Assembly (NCBI GenBank): GCA_945901855.1
Contig: CAMDLT010000003.1
Coordinates: 62,001 to 126,000 of the forward strand
Length of the DNA: 64,000 bases
Origin: Asaia bogorensis
GTDB lineage: Bacteria > Pseudomonadota > Alphaproteobacteria > CACIAM-22H2
Direction: 5' to 3'
Shown: piece after piece, positions 19,414 through 28,282 of the stretch
How positions within the stretch are numbered: the first letter of the stretch is position 1
How the letters are laid out: each line of letters starts with the position of its first letter
Translations under genes and position numbers: made by a program
Notes under the pieces: generated by a model
Told to the model about the DNA's origin: nothing
Database searches by the model: none
What the model saw: the letters and a program-made list of their open reading frames with translations, nothing else

Positions 19414-20280
19414 TTATTTTGCGAAAACGAGCGTATGCCAGCCAGCGATGGCAATCCGCCGCACGAAGATAGCGCCCCGTGCCCGGAATGCTGCGCCCAC
19501 CCACGCTTCTTGATCGGCCAAAAGTCCGGACAAAATCAACGTCCCGCCCGGCGCCATCGCGTCAACGAGGCGGGTTACGAACTGCGTCAGCGGACGCGCC
19601 AAAATATTGGCGACGACCAGATCGAATCGGCCGCGCGTGGGCCCCAATTTGGCAAACCCCGCCGATGCGCGCACCTCGATGCGCCGGGCCAAGCCGTTCG
19701 CGCGCATATTGAGGCGCGCAAGGTTGGCCGAGTCGATGTCGATGTCGCTTGCCAGCACCCGGCAAGGACGCGCACGCGCCGCCCCGATCGACAGAATGCC
19801 GGAGCCGCAGCCAAGATCGAGCATGCGCTTGAAGCGCTTGCGCTTGGCAAGATCGCCGATCGCCAGCAGGCAGCCTTTGGTCGTTGCATGCTCGCCCGAG
19901 CCGAAGGCGATCGACGCGTCGAGCGCCACCGCAAACGCGCCTGCCGGGACCGGACGTTCGACATGGCTGCCGTAGACGAAAAAACGCCCGATTTCGAGCG
20001 GCGGAAACGAGGCGCGGTTTTCGGCGAGCCAGTCGCGTGCCGGCAATTCTTCGACGCCGAGCGGCGGTACCGGGCGTCCCAAATCCTTGGCGACCTTGAA
20101 GATCAGCGGCGCCAAACGGCCAAGATCGGGCTTCGCGTCGAAAAACGCTTCGACCAGCCACGGTCCGTTGGGCGCGGTTTCGAACGCCGTCAACGCGCCC
20201 GCTTCCTCCTCGATCGCCTGCACATAGGCGGCTTGGCTGATCGCATCGGCCGGAAACGCAAGACGCCAGATCGTGCTCAT
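19414..20280 (-). CDS. prmA: Ribosomal protein L11 methyltransferase PrmA
   Basis: SAM-dependent methyltransferase of ribosomal protein L11. 288 residues: an N-terminal substrate-binding domain followed by a Rossmann domain with DLGCGSGILSIGAA (SAM loop) and the post-motif VVANILARPL. The frame remains open upstream, but ATG 20280 gives the family N-terminus and overlaps the uvrD stop (ATGA), so the pair is co-translated. Confidence 0.94.
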   Translation of the reverse strand: MSTIWRLAFPADAISQAAYVQAIEEEAGALTAFETAPNGPWLVEAFFDAKPDLGRLAPLIFKVAKDLGRPVPPLGVEELPARDWLAENRASFPPLEIGRFFVYGSHVERPVPAGAFAVALDASIAFGSGEHATTKGCLLAIGDLAKRKRFKRMLDLGCGSGILSIGAARARPCRVLASDIDIDSANLARLNMRANGLARRIEVRASAGFAKLGPTRGRFDLVVANILARPLTQFVTRLVDAMAPGGTLILSGLLADQEAWVGAAFRARGAIFVRRIAIAGWHTLVFAK

Positions 20281-22559
20281 GCTTTCTCCACGAAGGTTTC
20301 CATCACGTGCTTGAGACCGCCATGCTCGAATTCGACTTCGAGCTTGCCGCTCTCGGCGGCGACGACGCGGCCATAGCCGAATTTCTGGTGGAACACGCGC
20401 ATTCCGGGCTGCAAGCCGTTGGCGGCACGCGAACTTGGCTGGGCGTGAAAGCGGCCCTCGATCACGGGGGCCCGTCTGGCGCCGTAGGAAAAGGGCCGCG
20501 ACGCAGCACTTTCGCCGCCACCGCTGCCGTGCGCAAACTGCGGCCCGTCGCCCCATAGACCCGGCTCGCTTTTGACCTCGAGCCTTTCGGGCGGCAATTC
20601 GCCCACAAAGCGCGAGGGCACGCTCGATTGCCACATGCCGTGGATGCGCCGGTTGGCGGCGAACGAAACATAGGCGCGCCTGCGCGCGCGCGTCAGGCCG
20701 ACATGCGCAAGGCGACGCTCTTCCTCGAGCCCCTCCTCGCCTTTTTCGTCGAGCGAGCGCGGATGCGGGAACAGGCCTTCTTCCCAGCCCGGCAAAAACA
20801 CGGCGCCGAATTCGAGCCCCTTGGCGGCATGCAGCGTCATCAAGCTTGCCATGTCGCCGGGTGCGCCGGCCGCGTTTTCCATCACCAGGCTGACATGTTC
20901 GAGAAACGCCTGAAGGTCGTCGTATTCCTCAAGCGCCGCCACAAGCTCCTTCAGGTTTTCGAGCTTGCCGGGCGCCTCGGGCGATTTGTCTTCCTGCCAC
21001 ATGCGCGTGTAGCCGCTTTCGTCGAGCACGCTTGCGGCAAGCTCGGCATGGTTGGCGCGCGGCGCCTGGGCGCGCCAGCGCGCAAAATCCTCGACGATGC
21101 GGCGAATGGCGTTGCGTGCGGCGGGCTTGAGTTCGTCCGTGCCGACCAGCATTTCGGCCGCCGCCAGCAACGGCATGCCGCGCGCGCGCGCCAGACGCTG
21201 CAAGGTCTGCAAGCTCGCATCGCCGATGCCGCGGCGCGGTTTGTTGACGATGCGCTCGAACGCCAGATCGTCGTCGGGCTGGGCGATGACGCGCAAGTAC
21301 GCGATCGCGTCGCGGATTTCCTCGCGCTCGTAGAAGCGCGGGCCGCCGATCACGCGGTAGGGAATGCCGAGCGTGATGAAGCGCTCCTCGAACTCGCGCG
21401 TCTGGAAGCTCGCGCGCACCAGAATTGCCATGTCGCCGAGCTTTTCGCCCGCGCGTTGCAGCGCTTCGATTTCGTCGGCGACGAACCGCGCTTCCTGTTC
21501 GCCGTCCCACACGGGCCGCACCTCGACAAGGCTGCCGGCGGTCTGGGCGGTCCACAAGGTTTTGCCCAGACGCTGGCGGTTGTGCGCGATGAGGGCGGCG
21601 GCGGCGGCCAGGATATGTTCGCTGGAGCGGTAGTTCTGCTCGAGCCGGACGATCTTGGCGCCGGGAAAATCCTTTTCGAAGCGCAGGATGTTGCCGACCT
21701 CGGCGCCGCGCCAGCCGTAGATGGATTGGTCGTCGTCGCCGACGCAGGCGAGGTTGTGCGAGCCCTGCGCCAAAATTCGCAACCAAAGATATTGCGCGAC
21801 GTTGGTGTCCTGGTATTCGTCGACCAACAGATAGCGGAAACGCCGATGGTATTCGGCCAGCACGTCGGGCCGGGTCTGGAACAGGGTCAGATTGTGCAGC
21901 AGCAGATCGCCGAAATCGCAGGCGTTCAGCGTTTTGAGACGTGCCTGGTAAAGGGCATAAAGTTCGGCCAAGCGCCCGCCGGCGATTTCTTCGGCCGCAT
22001 CCTTGGCGTTGCCGACTTTGTCGGGCGTCAGGCCGCGGTCCTTCCAGCGTTCGATCGCCGTATGCACGATGCGCGGCGGCCATTTTTTGTCGTCGATATT
22101 TTCGGCCTGCAGCAGCTGCTTGACCAGCCGGATCTGGTCGTCCTGATCGAGGATCGTGAAATTGGGTTTGAGGCCGACGAGCTCGGCATGGCGGCGCAAA
22201 ATGCGGGCGGCCAGAGCATGGAACGTGCCGAGCCACATCGCCTCGACCGAATCGCCGACAATGGCGCCGATGCGGCTGCGCATTTCGGCCGCCGCTTTGT
22301 TGGTGAACGTGACTGCCAAAATCTGGTTGGGAAACGCCTTGCGCTGGACCAGCAGATGCACGACGCGCGTGATCAGCACGCGCGTTTTGCCCGTCCCCGC
22401 CCCTGCCAGCACCAAAAGCGGCCCTTCGGTCGCGGTAACGGCATCGCGCTGCGGCGGATTGAGCGCGCGCAGATAAGCCGGTTCGGCTGCCAGAGCAGCG
22501 CCTGCATCGGTCGCGGTTGGGACCAAAGGCTCGGGCGGAGAATCGGGCAGAGTTTCCAT
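20277..22559 (-). CDS. uvrD: UvrD/PcrA-type DNA helicase
   Basis: Superfamily 1A 3'-5' helicase for mismatch and nucleotide-excision repair. 760 residues. Motif I AGAGTGKTR, motif II DEYQDTN, motif III GDDDQSIYGWRGA, motif IV EQNYRSS and motif VI VGLTRARRRAYVS are all intact; a C-terminal region ending KFGYGRVVAAESGKLEVEFEHGG forms the RNAP-binding Tudor-like tail of PcrA/UvrD. Start at 22559 is likely but an in-frame start at 22595 would add 12 residues; neither has a strong ribosome-binding site. Confidence 0.95.
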   Translation of the reverse strand: METLPDSPPEPLVPTATDAGAALAAEPAYLRALNPPQRDAVTATEGPLLVLAGAGTGKTRVLITRVVHLLVQRKAFPNQILAVTFTNKAAAEMRSRIGAIVGDSVEAMWLGTFHALAARILRRHAELVGLKPNFTILDQDDQIRLVKQLLQAENIDDKKWPPRIVHTAIERWKDRGLTPDKVGNAKDAAEEIAGGRLAELYALYQARLKTLNACDFGDLLLHNLTLFQTRPDVLAEYHRRFRYLLVDEYQDTNVAQYLWLRILAQGSHNLACVGDDDQSIYGWRGAEVGNILRFEKDFPGAKIVRLEQNYRSSEHILAAAAALIAHNRQRLGKTLWTAQTAGSLVEVRPVWDGEQEARFVADEIEALQRAGEKLGDMAILVRASFQTREFEERFITLGIPYRVIGGPRFYEREEIRDAIAYLRVIAQPDDDLAFERIVNKPRRGIGDASLQTLQRLARARGMPLLAAAEMLVGTDELKPAARNAIRRIVEDFARWRAQAPRANHAELAASVLDESGYTRMWQEDKSPEAPGKLENLKELVAALEEYDDLQAFLEHVSLVMENAAGAPGDMASLMTLHAAKGLEFGAVFLPGWEEGLFPHPRSLDEKGEEGLEEERRLAHVGLTRARRRAYVSFAANRRIHGMWQSSVPSRFVGELPPERLEVKSEPGLWGDGPQFAHGSGGGESAASRPFSYGARRAPVIEGRFHAQPSSRAANGLQPGMRVFHQKFGYGRVVAAESGKLEVEFEHGGLKHVMETFVEKA

Positions 22560-22937
22560 CGTCGTCGATTTACAGCATCCAAGGAGGTGCCGCAAATTTC
22601 ACAAAAACCGTATCGTTTTTTGTCATGTTGATTTTTAGCGCGCATAAAGCGCGGCGCGAACGCGCCCGGAAACCGGAGGGTTTCTCCCGTGCGCCAAGGA
22701 ATACTTGCGGTATCGCCGACAAGGGCAGCTTCAAATTCGATACGCGCTTGGCCGGCAACAGCAATGTCGGCCACACTTGCGGCACCGCCCTTGGCGACGC
22801 CGAACGCAAAGCGCTTGTCGCGTAGCTCAAAGGACTCCAAGCGGCCCGGTTCGAAAAGCCGCTTGGCGAAACGGGTTTTGGCATGGAGAATGCTTCGCAG
22901 CGGCGCTTTCTCCATGCCGTCGAAACCGGAGGCCTTC
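22560..22937. other. Intergenic region between uvrD and the HtrA-like gene
   Basis: A 378-base non-coding stretch. Its right half contains a decayed cytochrome-like coding fragment (separate entry). The left part (22600-22640) is AT-rich and probably holds promoters for one or both flanking genes, but I could not assign clear -35/-10 pairs. No ORF with convincing coding character spans it. Confidence 0.6.
22721..22840 (+). pseudogene. Remnant of a c-type cytochrome (RoxA/di-haem peroxidase-like C-terminus)
   Basis: Read in the frame beginning at 22721 this stretch gives a run containing FDTRLAGNSNVGH, then CGTALGDAERKALVA, an in-frame TAG at 22823-22825, then LKGL. This resembles the C-terminal block of RoxA-like/cytochrome-c-peroxidase-type proteins (GNxNxGH, then YGT, then ALxxYLKxL). 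The TAG stands where a Tyr codon is expected and TGC stands for another Tyr, both single-base changes. No start, haem CXXCH or upstream portion is present. I read it as the tail of a deleted gene; the call rests on motif memory only. Confidence 0.45.
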
Positions 22938-23921
22938 ATGGGTGCGTCGCGGTTCTTTTTGGCTCTCGTCGCAGGATTTTTGCTGGCCCTGCCCGTCCAG
23001 GCCCAATCGCTCGACGAGGCGCTCTCGGGCGTGCTGCGGCTCAAAACCTTCGTGCCGGCCGAAGCACGCACGGCGCAGACGCTGGGGCGCGAGCGCGAAG
23101 GCTCCGCCATTCTGATCGACGCAAGCGGCCTGCTGCTGACGGTCGGCTATCTGATGGTCGAAGCCTCGGGCGGCGAGGTCCATCTGCCCGACGGGCGGGC
23201 TGTGCCCGCAACGATCGTCGGCTACGACCAGGATAGCGGGCTTGGCCTTATGCGCATGGCGGAGAGCCCGCGCGGATTGAAACCGCTGGCGCTCGGCCGT
23301 TCGGACAGCGTCAAGGATCGCGACCAAGTGGCGATCCTGGCGTTCGGCGGCCGCAGCTCGGCAGCGCCTGCCATGGTCGTCTCCCGGCGCACGTTTGCCG
23401 GCAACTGGGAGTATCTGCTCGATACCGCCATCTGGACCGCACCGCCGCATCCGGCGTGGAGCGGCGCCGCCCTTGTCGACGGCGACGCGCGGCTCGTGGG
23501 CGTGGGCTCGCTGATCGTCAACAACGCGACCGGAACGTCGGCCCCGATTCCGGGCAACGTGTTCATCCCGATCGATCTGTTGCGCCCGATCCTGGGCGAT
23601 CTGATCGTCCAGGGCCAGTCAAGCGACCCGGTGCGCCCGTGGCTGGGCATGACCTTGGCCGAAGCCGAAGGTCGTCTGGTCGTGCTGCGCGTGACGCCCG
23701 AAGGCCCGGCCGAGCGCGCGGGCATCAAGCGCGGCGACATCGTGCACGCGGTCAAGGACGCGCGGCCTTCGTCGCTCGAAGAATTCTATCGCGCGATCTG
23801 GGCGCAGGGTGCGGCCGGAACCGTGGTCGATTTCGAATTGCTGCAAGACGGCCGCGTGCGGCAGATGAACGTGCCGTCGATCGACCGGCGCAACCATTTG
23901 AAGCTGCGCTCGACGCTGTAG
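22938..23921 (+). CDS. HtrA/S1C-like trypsin-fold protein with PDZ domain, catalytically degenerate
   Basis: 327 residues with a Sec signal peptide (hydrophobic stretch about 5-20, cleavage near VQAQ), a trypsin-like domain (about 30-215) and a PDZ domain (about 225-315, with GPAERAGIKRGDIVHAV). Aligned to HtrA/DegP by eye, the His position of LTNxH reads LTVGY, and the Asp position of the SDIALL motif reads SGLGL; the Ser motif reads WSGAALV. Two of three catalytic residues therefore seem lost, and it may be a periplasmic scaffold or binding protein. Ribosome-binding site GGAGG lies 5 bases before the ATG at 22938, which fixes the start although the frame extends upstream. Confidence 0.88.
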   Translation: MGASRFFLALVAGFLLALPVQAQSLDEALSGVLRLKTFVPAEARTAQTLGREREGSAILIDASGLLLTVGYLMVEASGGEVHLPDGRAVPATIVGYDQDSGLGLMRMAESPRGLKPLALGRSDSVKDRDQVAILAFGGRSSAAPAMVVSRRTFAGNWEYLLDTAIWTAPPHPAWSGAALVDGDARLVGVGSLIVNNATGTSAPIPGNVFIPIDLLRPILGDLIVQGQSSDPVRPWLGMTLAEAEGRLVVLRVTPEGPAERAGIKRGDIVHAVKDARPSSLEEFYRAIWAQGAAGTVVDFELLQDGRVRQMNVPSIDRRNHLKLRSTL

Positions 23922-23949
23922 CCGGTTGCCGGGCGGCTCGTCGTGCGGC

Positions 23950-24660
23950 TCAAGCGATCCGCAGATAGCGGCGCTGCAAGGCGGCCGAGCCCAAGCCCAG
24001 CGCGATCCAAAAGGCGGCCATCGCGCCAAGCGATGCCAGCGCAAAATGCTGCGCGAGTTCGGCCGTAACGCCGCTGTCGCCAAGCGCGCCGCTTTGCGCC
24101 ATCAGCCTTGGCAGCCCCATCGCTTCGCCGGGCGCGCCGACCGCATTCGGCAGCGCCACGACCAGAAGCCCAAGCGCCCATTGCCAGGGACGAAACGCAA
24201 ATGCCATGGCGCCAATGCCGACCAGCGTTGCCGCAGCGGTGGCAACCCACCAGATTTGCCGCGCCAGCAAATCGCCCTCGGCCATGCCCGGCAGGGCGGG
24301 GGCAACGCCCATTGCCGGCGCAAACGCAAACGCAGCGAACCCGAACGCGCCAATCCCCAAGCCTGCGCGCCAATCGAGGGCGAGGCCGCGCGCCGCGCGC
24401 ACGACCAGCAGACCCGCATTGGCAAGCAAAGCAAAACCGATCCCGGTCAGCACGTCGAACAGCACCGACAGGCCGACGCGCATGGCGCCTTCGGGCGACC
24501 AATCGTGGCCGTGCCCGGCATGGTCCTCGATTTCTGCCGCAGTCTCGAACGTTTCGGCGACGGCGATAAGCGGCCACACGCCGAACGCCTGCACCGACGC
24601 GGCAAGCAGGCCCGCGAGCGTGCCAGCGGCAAGCGCGATCCAGAACAGCCGGGCGATCAT
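23950..24660 (-). CDS. cbtA: Cobalt transporter subunit CbtA
   Basis: 236 residues with five to six hydrophobic segments and the His-rich periplasmic loop HAGHGHD (residues 47-53) characteristic of CbtA. CbtAB is a predicted secondary cobalt importer in bacteria that make cobalamin. ATG 24660 gives the typical N-terminal membrane helix. It follows cbtB by 10 bases. Confidence 0.92.
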   Translation of the reverse strand: MIARLFWIALAAGTLAGLLAASVQAFGVWPLIAVAETFETAAEIEDHAGHGHDWSPEGAMRVGLSVLFDVLTGIGFALLANAGLLVVRAARGLALDWRAGLGIGAFGFAAFAFAPAMGVAPALPGMAEGDLLARQIWWVATAAATLVGIGAMAFAFRPWQWALGLLVVALPNAVGAPGEAMGLPRLMAQSGALGDSGVTAELAQHFALASLGAMAAFWIALGLGSAALQRRYLRIA

Positions 24661-24670
24661 CGACGGGCGA

Positions 24671-24847
24671 TCAGTGGCAGGGGAAAGCGAAGCTGTGACG
24701 CGAATCGTGGGCCGCATTGTGGACGCTCGATGCCCCAGCAAACCCCACGCCCGCCAGCACGAACATTCCGAACACGGCCGCGACCAAACTTGCGGACAAC
24801 GCGCGCGCGCGCACATCGACAGGCGCAAAAACAACAGGCTGAGACAT
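24671..24847 (-). CDS. cbtB: Cobalt transporter subunit CbtB
   Basis: A 58-residue protein with one membrane helix (about residues 15-36) and a C-terminal His cluster HNAAHDSRH ending FPCH, the metal-binding signature of CbtB. The gene lies directly upstream of cbtA. No cobalamin riboswitch fits in the 73-base gap to the preceding gene. Confidence 0.92.
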   Translation of the reverse strand: MSQPVVFAPVDVRARALSASLVAAVFGMFVLAGVGFAGASSVHNAAHDSRHSFAFPCH

Positions 24848-24920
24848 TCGACGTTCCCCCGCAGAAATTACCGTACGGGCAAAGTTACTACGGATCGCGG
24901 GTCTGGCGCAAGCCACGCGG

Positions 24921-25409
24921 TCAACGTCGGTGCCCGACCGCGCGCCCCGCGCCTTCGGGCAACGGCAAGTGCGCATGGGCCTTGGCAAACGCGTCGATGC
25001 GCGCGCGATCGTCCTGCGCAAATGCCGTCGCGCGCCGCGATCCCAGATCGACATGCAGCGACAGCATTTCCATGGTCGCGCACAGCGTGCCCGTGGCGCG
25101 GTTGCGCAGCGCATGGAAATAATGGAAGCGCTTGGCATCCACGTTCAAAATTTGGGTGGCGATGGCCATATCGTCGCCCAAGGTCAGTTCCGACAAATAG
25201 CGCACATGGGCTTCGACCGCGAAGAAGCTGCGATTCGTGCGCTTGCGCCAGGCAGCGCCGAAATCGATCGCCTCGAACAGCGTGTCGGTCGCGTTGTCGA
25301 ACGCCAGCACGTAAAAAGCCACGTTCAGATGGCCGTTGTAATCGATCCATTCCGGCCGCACAGGTTCGGCGTGGCGATCGAAGGGTGCGGAAAAAGCCGT
25401 TGCGTTCAT
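24921..25409 (-). CDS. Hot-dog thioesterase (betainyl-CoA/4-hydroxybenzoyl-CoA thioesterase-like)
   Basis: 162 residues with the hot-dog active-site region PEWIDYNGHLNVAFYVLAFD (residues 19-38) and AVEAHVRYLSEL. It resembles the thioesterase that is stand-alone or fused to carnitine dehydrogenase and hydrolyses betainyl-CoA, but no carnitine genes lie nearby, so the substrate is open. It lies upstream of cbtBA on the same strand with a 73-base gap. Confidence 0.82.
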   Translation of the reverse strand: MNATAFSAPFDRHAEPVRPEWIDYNGHLNVAFYVLAFDNATDTLFEAIDFGAAWRKRTNRSFFAVEAHVRYLSELTLGDDMAIATQILNVDAKRFHYFHALRNRATGTLCATMEMLSLHVDLGSRRATAFAQDDRARIDAFAKAHAHLPLPEGAGRAVGHRR

Positions 25410-25452
25410 GCGCCCAAATTGTGCCGTCCGGCGCCGCGAATCAAGCGCGCGT

Positions 25453-26490
25453 TCAGCTGCCGCCGGAGCCGCCCCAGCGCTGGGCAAGGCGCTGCATGGT
25501 TTCGAGCGCCAGCCGGTTGGCAAGCGTGCCGACGGAAACCTGACGGTTGCCGCGTTCGATGGTGCCACCGGGCACGATCGTCCAGCCGTTGGCATTTTCG
25601 ATATCGTCGTCTTCGGCGACGGCGTCGAGCTGCTCGCGCTGGCCGCGCACCAGGCTGCCGTCGCGCGCCTCGTAGCGGCGGCGCAGCAGATCGGGCGGGA
25701 TCGCGCGCGTGACGAGCGTCGCGACGATTTCCCCGCTTGCCACGTCTTTGGTCGTCACGCGAAAGCTTTTGCGCGTCGGCGAGCGCGGGTCGTCGAGCAT
25801 AACGATCTCCATCAGCAGCTCGGCCTTGCCGAGCAGCGCCGCGGTCTCGATGTTCTGCGCGCTGCCGGTCCGCTGGGGGCTTGCCGCCGCGGTCGTGCGA
25901 ATGATCGTGTTGCGGTCGATCATGCGGGTCGAGGCGTCGAGCATGGCGTTAGTAAACGCGGCCTCGAAACCGGCGCCGAAAAATTCGTCGGGCGTGGCGC
26001 CCGCCCGGCCGCCCGCCCCCGCGCGCCCGCCAACGACAACGCAGCTCGACGTTTCGCTGCTGCGGGCGGCTTGGGCGTCGATTTGGGCGCGTCCCAAAAC
26101 GCCAATCTCGCCCGACGCGCTGCCGCTGGCCTTGCGATCGTCGCGGCTGATCACCTCGATCGCGCAATCCTGCCCGGCCAATTCGCCCAATTGGCGAAAC
26201 CAATAGACCACGATGCGCGGCCGATTTTGCGCCGCATACGCGGCCCGATAGGTCGCAGCCGTACTGTTGCGGTCGATCGCGGCGGGGGCGCCGGGGCGCG
26301 GCTGGCGTGTCAGCACGCCCGGCACGTCGGTGCGATACCCATCGGCGCCGATGCCGCCCAGCCCTGGAATGGGTGCGGCTTGCGGCGCGTCGGCAGCGGG
26401 CGGCACATAGGGCGGCACCGCTTGGGCAAGCGCGCCCACGGGCGCCAGAATAACCATGCCAAGAGCAGCGCAGCGCAGCGTCTTCATCAT
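25453..26490 (-). CDS. Exported protein of the LpoB cluster, unknown function
   Basis: 345 residues. Sec signal peptide (hydrophobic residues 8-20, cleavage near ALAQ), then a Pro/Ala-rich segment, then a mixed alpha/beta domain with two cysteines (around residues 108 and 141). A Gly-rich stretch GGRAGAGGRAGA lies near residue 150, and MIDRNTIIR is near 190. I recognise no family. The tandem ATGATGA with the upstream lipoprotein gene shows tight coupling, and it is the last gene of the lpoB-COG3014-ycfL block, so an envelope role with those lipoproteins is likely. Confidence 0.8.
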   Translation of the reverse strand: MMKTLRCAALGMVILAPVGALAQAVPPYVPPAADAPQAAPIPGLGGIGADGYRTDVPGVLTRQPRPGAPAAIDRNSTAATYRAAYAAQNRPRIVVYWFRQLGELAGQDCAIEVISRDDRKASGSASGEIGVLGRAQIDAQAARSSETSSCVVVGGRAGAGGRAGATPDEFFGAGFEAAFTNAMLDASTRMIDRNTIIRTTAAASPQRTGSAQNIETAALLGKAELLMEIVMLDDPRSPTRKSFRVTTKDVASGEIVATLVTRAIPPDLLRRRYEARDGSLVRGQREQLDAVAEDDDIENANGWTIVPGGTIERGNRQVSVGTLANRLALETMQRLAQRWGGSGGS

Positions 26491-26978
26491 CGCGGATCCG
26501 CTCCTTTGAGTTCGACCAGATAGAGCGCGACTTTCTGCGCGTCCATCGAGGATTCCTGGTAGATCGCAAACGCGCGCGGCGACAAGAAGACGCGCTTCCA
26601 CACCGAGACGGGTTCGCTCGGCGCCTGGGCGCTATCCATGAATTGCGTGCGCGCCTCGATTTGGATCGGCGTGTCGGTGCAGTTGACCATGCGCGCCGTC
26701 ACCTGCACGCGGCCCGCATCGTTGCGGCTGGCGCCCAGCGACTGGACCAGCACCCGGTCCGTAATGCGCCGATCCGTGAACGCGACGGCATTGAGCGGCA
26801 CTTCTTGCATGGTGCCCGGCACCATCGGCGCCATCGCTGGACCTGGATTGCGCTGGGCGGTCAAAAACGGCGTGAAATCGCATTGCACGGCGATGGGCTG
26901 GGCGCAGCCCGCCAGCATCGCGCCCGCCAACGCAACCGCCGCCACCGCACCCAACCGTTTGCCCCATGCCAATGCCAT
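26487..26978 (-). CDS. YcfL-like lipoprotein
   Basis: 163-residue lipoprotein (lipobox MLAGC near residue 24). It carries a beta-rich domain with MVNCTDTPIQIEARTQF, typical of YcfL/COG3018-type proteins encoded next to LpoB in gammaproteobacteria. Start at 26978 by the signal peptide. Assignment is by pattern and neighbourhood; the function of YcfL is unknown. Confidence 0.7.
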   Translation of the reverse strand: MALAWGKRLGAVAAVALAGAMLAGCAQPIAVQCDFTPFLTAQRNPGPAMAPMVPGTMQEVPLNAVAFTDRRITDRVLVQSLGASRNDAGRVQVTARMVNCTDTPIQIEARTQFMDSAQAPSEPVSVWKRVFLSPRAFAIYQESSMDAQKVALYLVELKGADPR

Positions 26979-27009
26979 TTTCCCGTCTCCTCTTGTCGCG
27001 TTCGTATCC

Positions 27010-28269
27010 CTAGCGTCGCTGCCGCATGATCGCGTTGGGGGCAACATCCGGTACCCACAACGCGGATACCGAGCGAATCCATCCAAGCGAACAATTGCCG
27101 ACTTTTTCCAGCCGGATCTGGGCCGGCGTGTCGGCCAGCGGGGATTGGGTTTCGTCGAGCCATTCTGCCACAACTTTAGAGGTGGGCGGAACCGATTCGA
27201 GCGTTGCGACGTGGATTCGGTCGGGCAGGTTATCCCAGCTGCGCACATCGGCCTCGGCTTGCATCTGCGCGGCGATGCCTTGCACCAACAGCCCAAACGC
27301 CGCAATGCCAAGGCCCGCAAGCGCCGTGTCGCGATCGCCCGAATTCGCGCCGTAGGTGGCCGCGAGAACCCCTGCCCCGACCAACACGCTGCCCGTGGTG
27401 TCGGTCGCACCCTTCCAGACGGCCTTGTTGGCCAAAATCGCGTCGATCGGACGGCCGCCGCGCGTGGTCGCCTGATAGAACACGTCGCCCGCCAGAATGC
27501 CGGGCACCATCACGCCGTCGACGGAAAAATTGACGCCCTGCTCGCGAATATTGCCGCTGCGCCGGAAGACCAGCCGTTCGCGCCCAGCACCTTCCGCCGC
27601 TTTGAGGGGGCCGCGCCCCGTTTCGGCCAGCAGCAGCACGGTGTGCGAGGCCGGCGGCTCGGCCAAGCGTGGCTGATGGCGGGCGGCTTCGGCAAACGCA
27701 TCGCGCGCATCGACCGCATTGCCATAGCAGCGCCGCGCCCAACCTTCCAAAAACAGCATGGCCGCAAAGTCGGACCGGTAGGTTTCCTCGGCGGCAATGC
27801 TGTCCTGGAAGATGGCACCGCGAAACGAGGCGGCCGCATTGTCGTATTCGCCGCTGCGCATATAGGCCAGACCGCGATAATAGTAAGCCATCGCGCGTTC
27901 GTAAGGCTCGCCTTTGAAATCCTTGATATTCTCCTTGATCCAAAGCGAGCGCGCGGCGGCCGCCCGGGGATTGTCGGCATAGATCGCATCGATCGATTCG
28001 AGCGCGCGGTCGAACGACGCTGCGGCATGCGCGATTTCGTCGATTTCCAACGCCGCCAGCCCCGTGCGGGTATGGTTCAAGACCGCATTGCGCTGGCCTT
28101 CGATGGGGATGCGGGCATAGAGCCTGCGCAACGGCGCCGGCTTGTCGGCAAGGTATTCTTCGAGCTGGATCGGGTCGACCTTGATTTCCAGCTCGTGCGT
28201 TTGGGTGGTCACGCACCCGGCCAGCAAGGCGCTACATGCCGTTGCGGCCAGGGCCTTGCGAAAAACCAT
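27010..28269 (-). CDS. COG3014-type outer-membrane lipoprotein with TPR-like repeats
   Basis: 419 residues. Lipobox LLAGC near residue 19; helical repeats of TPR type (about 60-190, including YYRGLAYMRSGEYDNAAASF); then a beta-rich region with a glycine-rich hydrophobic segment (about 290-325) that could touch a membrane. COG3014 proteins accompany lpoB and ycfL in other proteobacteria; their role is undescribed. It follows lpoB by 13 bases. Confidence 0.8.
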   Translation of the reverse strand: MVFRKALAATACSALLAGCVTTQTHELEIKVDPIQLEEYLADKPAPLRRLYARIPIEGQRNAVLNHTRTGLAALEIDEIAHAAASFDRALESIDAIYADNPRAAAARSLWIKENIKDFKGEPYERAMAYYYRGLAYMRSGEYDNAAASFRGAIFQDSIAAEETYRSDFAAMLFLEGWARRCYGNAVDARDAFAEAARHQPRLAEPPASHTVLLLAETGRGPLKAAEGAGRERLVFRRSGNIREQGVNFSVDGVMVPGILAGDVFYQATTRGGRPIDAILANKAVWKGATDTTGSVLVGAGVLAATYGANSGDRDTALAGLGIAAFGLLVQGIAAQMQAEADVRSWDNLPDRIHVATLESVPPTSKVVAEWLDETQSPLADTPAQIRLEKVGNCSLGWIRSVSALWVPDVAPNAIMRQRR

Positions 28270-28282
28270 CCGTCGGCCGCGC

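Noticed and set aside
20628-22631. A 667-codon plus-strand frame opposite uvrD
   Set aside because: Antisense shadow; the minus strand carries all helicase motifs.
22373-23110. Minus-strand frame across the uvrD-HtrA gap with a CEICG pair, as a small zinc-finger gene
   Set aside because: It runs through the start of uvrD and into the HtrA-like gene, has no start signal and no family resemblance; the plus-strand cytochrome remnant explains part of it better.
24848-24920. Cobalamin riboswitch upstream of cbtBA
   Set aside because: The gap is only 73 bases and shows none of the riboswitch core; it is too short for the element.
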